Origin: Citrus sinensis | Lineage: Eukaryota; Streptophyta; Magnoliopsida; Sapindales; Rutaceae | Assembly (NCBI RefSeq): GCF_022201045.2 | Contig: NC_068558.1 | Coordinates: 2,542,001 to 2,606,000 of the forward strand | DNA: 64,000 nucleotides | Reading direction: 5' to 3' | Shown here: piece by piece, positions 23,062 through 36,429 of the stretch | Layout of the letters: every line of letters begins with the position of its first letter | Position numbering within the stretch: position 1 is the first letter of the stretch | Translations under genes and position numbers: made by a program | Notes under the pieces: model-generated | What the model saw: only the letters and a program-made list of their open reading frames with translations | The model's database searches: none | What the model was told of the DNA's origin: nothing

Positions 23062-23759
23062 AGCACCACCCCAAGCGTGGGTATGTTGGGTAGCCGCATA
23101 TCAGAAAATTATTTGATGTCTCCACTTCATGATACCTAAATTAGGTATAACGTATGAACCCATCAGACTGAACCATCAATCAATCACTAGTTAAAAAATA
23201 AAGAGAGAATGATTTTCTTATCTTTGAGAGATTAGAGAAGTGAATTTATTGAGAAGTACAAATATATTCCGAACATTTTGTAAATTTAAAACAATTTGGC
23301 ATCAATTCATCGTTTTGCAATCATCAATGTAACATCTCAAAACGTGTAAATTCCATTTAACAAAATACAAATATCAGGAATCCATTCTTAAATGCCAAAG
23401 TTTATGATCAGTAGATACTCGGGTCAGCCATGGCCTATCAACAATGGCATATCAAAGCCTTCATTCTATATTTCCATTCCTTCGATACCAAAAGCCTTGC
23501 ACGTCAAGCATTTAAGAATCCATGTAATCCTCTTGACAGCTCAAAGCCAAGCAGTTTGAAATGTCGTGATGATTGTTGACGTTGAATAAAGCATTTACGT
23601 TTGGTTGAAATCCAGCATCAAAATTGCATCCTGTAGTTTGTTTAATTAGTTATTTGAGATGAAAATGGAATCATTCTTAACAAGTAGAAGACAAGAAAAA
23701 ATAGTTTAGAAGAAGAAAATAGAATTAAAACTCACATACAGAACAAATTAGGAGAATCG

Positions 23760-25884
23760 CTAAGCGCACCTGTCTAAGGCAGCGGCACTAATGGGAATTA
23801 CACCAGACGGGGATACAAGAGCATCAACTGGCATGTCCTTTGGAGTAGCTGATATGATTCCTTCATCCATGATCTGCAAAGAATATGACAGAGCAACTGC
23901 AAAACCAAGGTGAAAATAGAGAAATGACCAAATCTGCTTCTTTAAATCAAATTAAGAAACAATATAATCAGTTTATAAGAACCTAGAGCTTCCTATTCAT
24001 ATTGCACAGAGGAAAAGTGAAACAGAAGTTATCCATACCAAAGAGGGGTTGCCTCCAATTTCTTTCCTTTGCAAGCTCTTGGTACTTCTTCAGGAATGTA
24101 TCATAATAACTTCAGAGTTTTTTCATCACATACATTAACAAAAAGTTATACCAAGATACAAGAATCCACATAAATTTAAGAATTTAAAATGAAAGCTACA
24201 GAAGAAACAGGGGAAAGTGAAATAAAAGTGTTTCTTGGGCATTAAACCAACGAGACAGAACAAGAAAGCTACAATCGTTACCACTAACCTAGTAGTACTA
24301 GTATTTTGAGGGGGAAAAGAATCAAAAATCAAGAATTGTAGTGACGAGAGCTTTCATATTTCAAAATTGAGAAATCTAGTCCTAAGAATCCTTAGCTTGG
24401 CCTTATTGTTGGAATTCTGGGAACAAGCAGCTACAAAAGGGTCAGATGGAATCCAGCTTGTGGACAAAAGCTTGAGTTAAAGGTTCATTAAAAAAAAAAA
24501 AATGTGCTTGCTTCCATGGATATTCTTGATTTGTGAGTGCATGTGTGGTTTTTCCATAACTCAAATTGCAGTACCACAGAGATTAAATAATTTTCACTAG
24601 GCCAAGAGAAGCACGAGCCTTACCCTCCACCACGGCCCAAGCGTCTCCCAGACCTGTCAAATGCAAGTCCTGGCAAAAAGTATCTGATGAATACAATGGA
24701 CTTTTCATTTCTATACTCTACATGAGAAATTAAAAAGAGGAAAATTGACAAGTATACCAGGTAGGAGAAATAAATCCACTGGCTCATTTGCCTGCATTAC
24801 TGCAACAAGAGAGATATTTAAAATTCACAACAATTTAAAGCCAAAGAGAGAAAAATGTGTTTTCCTGCTAGTATATATTACAATAGCTTAAGTATATTTT
24901 TCATGAGAGAGCTTCAACACAAAGTTGTGGAAGTTTCACAAAAATGGTCCCTTATCATGGAATTGTAAGTTTTTCATTGCAGAAATAATATGTTGATATC
25001 CTATATATGCCAAATCCATTTCCTTTTCGACTTCTTTTGTGTGTGTTTGTATAATACAAAATAAGCACAAATTCATAACATAATGAACAACAATATACCA
25101 TCTTCTCGTTCATTTCCATCAGCATCTACTGGAGCTGGTTCTAAAATATTCATCGAGTTTGCAATTAGATCATCAATACTTGAGATGTGGAACATGCGCA
25201 TGTGACTATTCTTGTCCTCCACACGTGGCACATAGAGCTTCTTCCTTGTCTTTGTATCACCATCTAAATACAGATACAGCAATATTATAATTTATAAGAA
25301 TCACCAGACAGAAAACATACAAATTGGTTACGGCCGCCCCATTTCATCAATCATCACCACATAGGATCTCAAAGACAAATACCCAATACAGGATACAGAA
25401 CGCACCTGCGTTTGGAATTTGCAGAATTTGAGACAACAACTTTGATGTATCAACTTCTCTCAAAGCAGAGCAACTTATATAGGCACATAGTCTCTGACTA
25501 GATTTAAACCACGGGGCTTCTAAAACAATTTTCTGAATTGCATTGTCTGGAACCAAAATAAAATTACAAAGAGTGCAGTATGTCTTCAACTAACATCAAA
25601 TATAAGAATATAATAATAAGATGAGATCGAAGTGAAAGAAGGTGCTGACCTTCATGGGATCTTAGCGAGGGGTCCATGAACTTGAGGGTCTTTCGGACTT
25701 GGGATCGAAGGATCCGTTTTTGCTGGAAAATGGACTCCAGATCATGTTCTTTTTCTTCAGGGTTGCTGCTGTCGTTGCTCTGGCTCATCGTGCCCACAAA
25801 ATAGCAACCAGCAAGGTAGGTGGAGAGGAGTGACTTTGTTGGTTTTGTGTGCGCATTGCCCTTTGGGTCGTCAGCAAAAGCCAA
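23760..25884 (-). CDS. 5-formyltetrahydrofolate cyclo-ligase (7 exons)
   Basis: Converts 5-formyl-THF to 5,10-methenyl-THF with ATP (folate recycling). Coding exons in transcript order: 25884-25650, 25546-25406, 25263-25099, 24799-24758, 24669-24624, 24109-24039, 23896-23760. All junctions are GT-AG and the phases agree. The product is 278 aa from the first ATG, or 246 aa from the inner ATG at 25788 (MSQSND). Family signatures in order are KRILRSQVRKTL, EAPWFKSSQRLCAYIS, KKLYVPRVEDKNSHMRM, DLFLLPGLAFDRSGRRLG and RGGGYYDTFL (the conserved Gly-rich loop). The plant enzyme is mitochondrial; the N-terminal extension here is not strongly transit-peptide-like, so the start is uncertain. It is divergent from PP2A-C. 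Confidence 0.92.
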
Positions 25885-26599
25885 CCTCTCTCCTCTGGCT
25901 GTCTTAGCCCATTCTTTTTTTTTCCTCTTTTCTTTTAATTATTTTTTCATTAATGCATTTGCATCCCTGAAGACTTTGGTTTTGTGTTCGCCACCCAAGC
26001 AAAGAAAAAAAATAAAATAAAATGAAGGGTTGTGTTTATTTCCTAAAAAAGGGTTTATTGAAGCATATTAAAGATTGTATTATTTTTCCTTAAAAAGAAA
26101 ATGATATCATTGATGGCATCACTGTATATATGATTTATAAATAAATAATTATTTATAATTTAAATATCCTTTATTTTAATTACATAATATTTTTTTATTT
26201 CATTAATATTTGAGGAGAGATTTTTTTTCACCTTATTCTTGAGGTCTAGAATACTGTTCGAGCATCTCCTGCATGTGTGTGAACATATTTCCTTTCTTTA
26301 TGTTATTGTTACACTATAATGTAAAAATATGTAGCAATAAAAATATTCATAATAAAACCCCAAGATACGTAATATTTAAAGATAAAAGATGGGAAAAAGT
26401 CCATATTCCATTTGGCCAAATTTATGAATTTATAAAAGTATGAAAAAAATAATAAATAGATAACATTGCAGGGACCATACTTTAAAATCTTGCTTCTGAA
26501 TTCCTGATAACAAAATAATAATGCTCAGCTGCAAACCAACAATAGCATTACAACTGAGTTCGAGGGCCAAGGCAAATCCACTACCTTGTATCTCTCTTC

Positions 26600-26614
26600 A
26601 AACCCTAACCCTAA
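26600..26614 (+). promoter_or_regulatory. Telo-box in the PP2A-C 5' leader
   Basis: AAACCCTAACCCTAA, about 110 bases before the ATG. Telo-boxes are common in promoters and leaders of constitutively expressed plant genes. The 840 bp between this gene and the divergent cyclo-ligase probably serve both (inference). Confidence 0.5.
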
Positions 26615-26724
26615 TCGCAAATCTACGATGACCTGAACCTTCATCCAGCCCTCATTGCCCGTGCTCACGCTTCACTGTCCGATCACAGAATCATATCTAA
26701 AGGCGTCGAACGAAATCTCAAACG

Positions 26725-29624
<2,900 letters not shown>

Positions 29625-30993
29625 TTGCCATGGATTCCACTGGTGAATTTTATTCTTTAATGTTGTGTTTTTGTAGATGTCTCTTACAAAAACTGAGTTA
29701 TTGTTTTTAGTCAAAGGAGAGACAAGACGAAGCCATTGTTCTTGTCATTCTTTTGATCGAAGTTTTTATGATGCTGGGTTCATGTGAGTTTATAGGTCCG
29801 ATCTGTAGTAGCTTCTTTTGTATTCTAAAATGGGAAGAAAATGGAAATGTCATGCTGTGTTGACGTGTGAATTTTACATCCTTAGGTGAAACATTCGCCC
29901 ATTCCAATACTACTTGGGAAGGTATCTATCCCAAATTCCCATTTCAAAATTTTAATATAAGAAATGAAATCGGGCCCCAAGGCGAACTCAGACTATTTCG
30001 AGGGCGTGAGCACCTACGGCAGTGCCAGACCTATGAAGTAGTGGGGCACATTAATTTACTTAAAAGAATTTGGACTTTGTTTAAATAAAATTTCATTTAA
30101 TTTTGTATCTAATCCACTCATTTAAAGAAACTTTGATGATGAAAAAGTAATTTCCTCCTAATTTATTTAAAGTACAAAATATTCTAAAAATTAACTATTA
30201 TTTTTTTTGGTGGGGGGGGGGTGGTCAATAACCGCAATTGCTACGACTGGTTCCTATATGCTCCGTCACTAGCGAGTATCACTGAACTACAATCCTAGCG
30301 ACAATAAAATAGAATCAAGACACTTGAAGGAGGTTGGACAGAAGTTTAACACTTTATATTTATACAGGGAGCTTGCTATGTTACAGACTCTGTATGTAAC
30401 ACAGCAAATGGGGTGCTTCCACGCGTTGCAGGAGAGAGGAAAAGCAACCCAAACTCAGCTGATGCAAGGCCAATGTGGACTCAGCTGTTACATACAGAAT
30501 CTGCAACTTAGTTGAGTCCTTTTACAAAGTTAAAATTCCACTTTCGATTGCACAATCTAACTTGTAAAGAAAAGGGTTAAGCCACGTGAATCATTGACTA
30601 CTTGTGAAAGGAGACATCTTTGAGACACAAATAAATTAGAAAGGGATGGGACACGTGTCTTTATCTTCCAACTCAACCCAACCACTTCTGGAAGAAGGAG
30701 CCGCTCTCTATCTCTAGTGGAATTGAAAGCAGAAATATCTTGACACATCATCAACTTCTCCTTGATATTAACGATCATTAACATCCCATCGTTGTCTAAC
30801 GGCTCTCCCGTCAAATCAAAATTCAAATTTCTCATGCGGTTGCATCTCTCTGGTCCAGGACCAGACATCGACCTAGTGTGTATAATTATAAATAAATGAT
30901 AACCCTCACATCTCTCGTCTCCCAGCAAGTATTTTCCCATGGAAACACACAGATAGCTAAGCTTAGCCAGGCATCTAGCACTTTAAATCAGGA
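29625..30993. other. PP2A-C 3' flank and intergenic DNA
   Basis: The PP2A 3' UTR continues to about 29860. A poly-G stretch and a repeat-like piece follow at 30200-30300. 30590-30990 is the presumed 5' region of the degenerate NAC-like gene. Reading frames here on either strand look random. Confidence 0.45.
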
Positions 30994-33900
30994 ATGGGCT
31001 ATCTTCTGAGTTTCAGATTCCATCCAGCAGGTGAAGAAATCATCAATCTTCTAAACGAGAAGGGACTTGACCCTGATTTCTCTGTCCAAACAATTTACAA
31101 GGTTGATGAATACTACTTCGACCCTCTGACAATTATTCTGTAAGTACCATCATTTAGCCATCACTCTTCAACAATTTACAGAGTTCATGGTCTTTTTGCG
31201 AGCATGGTCATGCTTCTAAGGTTGAATGGTTCATGCTTGAGTTTCATTCTGAGTACAACGGTCCTTTTCCCATTTCTTGTTTATTTTTCTTGATTTTGGC
31301 ATTCACCTTGTGATTAATTTTTTAAAATTGTTGTACATTTTCCTTTCTGTAAACTCTAGGAAGTTGCAGGCTTTGTTTCCACCTGTGATGTTGGTCAATC
31401 AAGTAGCCATTTGACATCAAATTTAGAAATCATGCTGAGGAGAACAAGTTTTTAACAATTCAGTTTTATACATGAATGATTTCTTTTCCTTTGAAAATAT
31501 GCCATTATTACTTGTAAAGGTCCGAAATTCCTCATCCTTCATAGGTATAAAAAAACCTAACGGCCCTAGTTTAGACTCTGAAATCCCATGACAGAGCTTG
31601 CTCTATTTTCCCGAACTTGTGTTTTGGCTTGACTAATAAGAGTGGACATTTGATTCTAGCAGACGGTGTCAAAAACATGTTTTGAATAAAGGGTTCTTTT
31701 TTCTGTGGATTTAACTTCAGGTACAAACTCAGCAACTACCAATTCATCATATGACTTACAACTTCAGAAATCATGTTGCAGAAAATAGCTTTTCGAGGGT
31801 GAGAAAGCTCATGCCTTAGCGGCAGTTTCAATATCAAGTTATCCATGTTGAGTACGACACTTTTGCTAAAAAATTAATACTCTTGACATTTTATTTTAGG
31901 TAGAACCTCAACAACTACCAAATCACAATTTGCCTTTTGATTGTGAAAATCATATTGCAGAAAATACTGTTCAAGGGGTGAGAAAAGACGCATCTTATAC
32001 TCCATTATTAATGTCATCAATTCCTAAATGTTGTATATAAGGAATAAATCCAAGATTAGTGGTTCTTATTTGCAGATCTTTACTTCAGGTAGAACATGAA
32101 CAAGTAGCAGGTCATAATATGACTTTCAATTATAGAAATCATGTTGTAAAAAATATTTTTGCAACGGTGAGAAAGAACATACCTTATGGACAGCTTTTTT
32201 ACATCAACTTGTGCATGCAATGCGGGAGAGACGTACTCAGAACCAATGCTGTTTATTGGTTGTTATTTCAGGAAGAATTGCGACAATTACCGGGTCACCA
32301 TTTGGCATCTGATTCTGGAAATCATGCTGCAGAAAATATTTTTCCAGGGGTGAGAAAAATGATGACTTAGTGACACTTTTTGATTTCAACTTACATTTGT
32401 ATTGTATGATAAACATATCCGGAGATAATAATGCATTGTCCATGGTCTTTGCTTGAGGTAGCAGGGTCTTTTATACCAAAATTACTTCTGATAACAGAAA
32501 TCATGTAGCAGAAAATATTCTTCTGAGGGTGACAAAGAACATGACTTGTGTGTGTTTATCAATTATCTAGTTGCAAATGTAGTGCATGAGAAACATATTT
32601 GGGACTAATGCTACTTTGACTATGGCTAATTGGCTATAATTTCAGGACTGAATTACAACTCTTTCTCCGCACTTTAGTTGCTTAGTTGCCAATTAATCCA
32701 GAACAAATGTTGTATATAAGGGGTGAGAAAAGACGCATCTTATACTCCATTATCAATGTCATCAATTCCTAAATGTTGTATATAAGGAATAAATCCAAGA
32801 TTAGTGGTTCTTATTTGCAGATCTTTACTTCAGGTAGAACATGAACAAGTAGCAGGTCATAATATGACTTTCAATTATAGAAATCATGTTGTAAAAAATA
32901 TTTTTGCAACGGTGAGAAAGAACATGCCTTATGGACAGCTTTTTTACATCAACTTGTGCATGCAATGCGGGAGAGACGTACTCAGAACCAATGCTGTTTA
33001 TTGGTTGTTATTTCAGGAAGAATTGCGACAATTACCGGGTCACCATTTGGCATCTGATTCTGGAAATCATGCTGCAGAAAATATTTTTCCAGGGGTGAGA
33101 AAAATGATGACTTAGTGACACTTTTTGATTTCAACTTACATTTGTATTGTATGATAAACATATCCGGAGATAATAATGCATTGTCCATGGTCTTTGCTTG
33201 AGGTAGCAGGGTCTTTTATACCAAAATTACTTCTGATAACAGAAATCATGTAGCAGAAAATATTCTTCTGAGGGTGACAAAGAACATGACTTGTGTGTGT
33301 TTATCAATTATCTAGTTGCAAATGTAGTGCATGAGAAACATATTTGGGACTAATGCTACTTTGACTATGGCTAATTGGCTATAATTTCAGGACTGAATTA
33401 CAACTCTTTCTCCGCACTTTAGTTGCTTAGTTGCCAATTAATCCAGAACAAATGTTGTATATAAGGGGTGAGAAAAGACGCATCTTATACTCCATTATCA
33501 ATGTCATCAATTCCTAAATGTTGTATATAAGGAATAAATCCAAGATTAGTGGTTCTTATTTGCAGATCTTTACTTCAGGTAGAACATGAACAAGTAGCAG
33601 GTCATAATATGACTTTCAATTATAGAAATCATGTTGTAAAAAATATTTTTGCAACGGTGAGAAAGAACATGCCTTATGGACAGCTTTTTTACATCAACTT
33701 GTGCATGCAATGCGGGAGAGACGTACTCAGAACCAATGCTGTTTATTGGTTGTTATTTCAGGAAGAATTGCGACAATTACCGGGTCACCATTTGGCATCT
33801 GATTCTGGAAATCATGCTGCAGAAAATATTTTTCCAGGGGTGAGAAAAATGATGACTTAGTGACACTTTTTGATTTCAACTTACATTTGTATTGTATGAT

Positions 33901-35077
33901 AAACATATCCGGAGATAATAATGCATTGTCCATGGTCTTTGCTTGAGGTAGCAGGGTCTTTTATACCAAAATTACTTCTGATAACAGAAATCATGTAGCA
34001 GAAAATATTCTTCTGAGGGTGACAAAGAACATGACTTGTGTGTGTTTATCAATTATCTAGTTGCAAATGTAGTGCATGAGAAACATATTTGGGACTAATG
34101 CTACTTTGACTATGGCTAATTGGCTATAATTTCAGGACTGAATTACAACTCTTTCTCCGCACTTTAGTTGCTTAGTTGCCAATTAATCCAGAACAAATGT
34201 TGTATATAAGGGGTGAGAAAAGACGCATCTTATACTCCATTATCAATGTCATCAATTCCTAAATGTTGTATATAAGGAATAAATCCAAGATTAGTGGTTC
34301 TTATTTGCAGATCTTTACTTCAGGTAGAACATGAACAAGTAGCAGGTCATAATATGACTTTCAATTATAGAAATCATGTTGTAAAAAATATTTTTGCAAC
34401 GGTGAGAAAGAACATGCCTTATGGACAGCTTTTTTACATCAACTTGTGCATGCAATGCGGGAGAGACGTACTCAGAACCAATGCTGTTTATTGGTTGTTA
34501 TTTCAGGAAGAATTGCGACAATTACCGGGTCACCATTTGGCATCTGATTCTGGAAATCATGCTGCAGAAAATATTTTTCCAGGGGTGAGAAAAATGATGA
34601 CTTAGTGACACTTTTTGATTTCAACTTACATTTGTATTGTATGATAAACATATCCGGAGATAATAATGCATTGTCCATGGTCTTTGCTTGAGGTAGCAGG
34701 GTCTTTTATACCAAAATTACTTCTGATAACAGAAATCATGTAGCAGAAAATATTCTTCTGAGGGTGACAAAGAACATGACTTGTGTGTGTTTATCAATTA
34801 TCTAGTTGCAAATGTAGTGCATGAGAAACATATTTGGGACTAATGCTACTTTGACTATGGCTAATTGGCTATAATTTCAGGACTGAATTACAACTCTTTC
34901 TCCGCACTTTAGTTGCTTAGTTGCCAATTAATCCAGAACAAAGATCGGCCTCCTATTCTGATGGCTTCAGCAATGACTGATGTACGGAATTTTCAATGTA
35001 AATGTGACCAGCAAACAGATGTGGACTCACAATGGCCGGTCCATGACGAACACCCTCTTTACTCGAATCTGGACTAG
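30994..35077 (+). pseudogene. NAC-like gene with an array of 26-codon mini-exons (probable pseudogene or truncated gene)
   Basis: Exon 1 (ATG 30994, donor GT at 31140) encodes a NAC subdomain-A/B-like start, LLSFRFHPAGEEIINLLNEK, ending DEYYFDPLTI. The second NAC exon is reduced to a scrap at about 31196-31272 (HGHASKVEWFMLEF, matching subdomain E of the genes downstream), so the DNA-binding core with GYWK is missing. Ten intact mini-exons of exactly 78 nt, phase 0 at both ends with AG/GT borders, follow at 31721-31798, 31900-31977, then 32089-32166 and 32272-32349 and their copies at +745, +1490 and +2235. A possible last exon of 47 codons, 34937-35077, runs from NKDRPP to PLYSNLD and stop. 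Whether it is transcribed is unknown. Confidence 0.6.
31973..34942 (+). repeat. 745-bp higher-order tandem repeat, 3.99 copies
   Basis: Sequence repeats at exactly 745 bases. Units 2-4 appear identical by eye, and unit 1 differs at a few bases (for example ACATACC versus ACATGCC). Each unit consists of four ~186-bp monomers (183, 186, 188 and 188 bp), each a mini-exon plus intron. Monomers 1 and 2 keep intact 26-codon exons. Monomer 3 has a 7-base loss and stops (32458-32528). Monomer 4 has lost most of its exon by deletion. Such uniformity means very recent amplification or ongoing homogenisation; an assembly artefact is also possible. Confidence 0.95.
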
Positions 35078-36269
35078 CAAATGGAGAATATTACCTCATT
35101 AATATTTGTAACCAACAATTAAAATTGTGAAGTGGAATGTTGAAAACTGTAATTTTGTGATAACGCTTCACGCACGTCAGATGCATTCCTAGCTCTGTTA
35201 TGCAAGAAAATAGTTATTTCTATATGTGATTGGCCTCGTTCACGTGGGGCTACGCAAATTGATCCTCTTCCCTTCATGAATAGTAATGAGTTCGTTTTGT
35301 GATCTTTGAACCATATCACCATCAACTCAACCGCTTATGTGCATATATTCTTCAGATCATTTGACTAGAGCTAGGCCGTGAAGAGTTTACACACTCATAC
35401 ATTCTTCATATATTGTGCATATATTCTTCATATATTCTTCAGATCATAGTAAACACTCACTCACTCAAGATCAAACATTAACGTAGAAGGCAAGAAATGC
35501 ACACTTTTGTCAATATTCGTAATTTGGAAAGATTTCACGTTTTTCATACGGTAACTATCAGAAGCTTTAAAGAAAGATACTGGAATCACACCTTTTAGTC
35601 TTGAGACTATCCAATCCAAGCCAATTGATTTTCCACGACCGATCAAAGAAGGAGATACTTTACACTGTTGCAATAGTGACGTTTTCTGAGGTACTTTCAT
35701 GGAATAATCACTTGGGGACATTGGCTCAATGACAATTTAAATTAAAATTATAATCTACTTGTATAAAATTCAAAACTAATAAGGTAATCGTGGCTTTGGA
35801 AATGAAAAAAAAAATGGAATGATGTGTGGGTAGACAAGAAAAACACACAACTCATCACATATAAAATTGGACAATAGCTCGTTGGCTAATAGTGGACTTG
35901 TTATATCAACAAAGTTGAGAGTGCAAGACAGAGATTCAAAGTAGCAGAACATTCTAGACTTCCCTTAGTCAGGTAACCTCACACTAGAAGTTGTTTCACA
36001 TTTTCAATTCCATGTGAAGGCAGCTGACTGGTGACAGAAAGGAAAAGGAGACACGTATATTGTAATATAAAGAGGATGATGCTGCTGAAACAATAACAGG
36101 TGATCGTGGGGTCAAAAAATTCTCAAACGACTTGGGTAACAAGCAGACACCTTTTTAACTTTTTCCATATTATTTTTATCACTTTGTTAATTGATCGACC
36201 TTCAAGTCTATGATTCTGTAGATTGTAGTCACTCACTCAAACAAAAGCGGTCTGGCCCACTGTAGCACA
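34943..36269. other. Spacer between the NAC-like degenerate gene and the intact NAC gene
   Basis: Contains the possible last exon to 35077, then non-coding DNA with short direct repeats (TATTCTTCATATAT type, 35370-35450). It is matched by 45530-46880 in the second block. The minus-strand frame at 35461-35721 is not conserved in the sister copy. Confidence 0.5.
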
Positions 36270-36320
36270 ACGCGTCACGAGAAAGCGGTGTTAACGCTTT
36301 CACTTTCTGGGTGTATAAAA
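36270..36320 (+). promoter_or_regulatory. Core promoter of NAC gene 1 (CGCG motif, palindrome, TATA)
   Basis: ACGCGT (36270-36275), the type of core bound by calmodulin-regulated CAMTA factors, is followed by the inverted repeat GAAAGCG-N7-CGCTTTC (36281-36301) and TATAAAA (36314-36320), 110 bases before the ATG. The arrangement is kept in NAC gene 2. Regulation by calcium/calmodulin is an inference from the motif only. Confidence 0.5.
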
Positions 36321-36429
36321 GAAGCGACATGATCACACAGTCGCTCTTACTCACAGAGCAAATTCTTCCTATCAAACCAGAGAGAAATATCACTGTAGCT
36401 GTAACTGTATTGAATCAGAATTCTTATTA

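Noticed and set aside
30557..30940. 127-codon minus-strand frame upstream of the NAC-like gene
   Set aside because: No recognisable family, promoter-like surroundings, and no counterpart in the second block.
32237..32443. 68-codon minus-strand frame repeated at 745-bp steps
   Set aside because: Antisense of the mini-exon/intron monomer; repetition follows from the array.
31973..34942. CRISPR-like or bacterial repeat interpretation of the regular array
   Set aside because: The period of 745 bp with internal 186-bp exon/intron monomers, plant splice sites and a plant genomic context exclude it.
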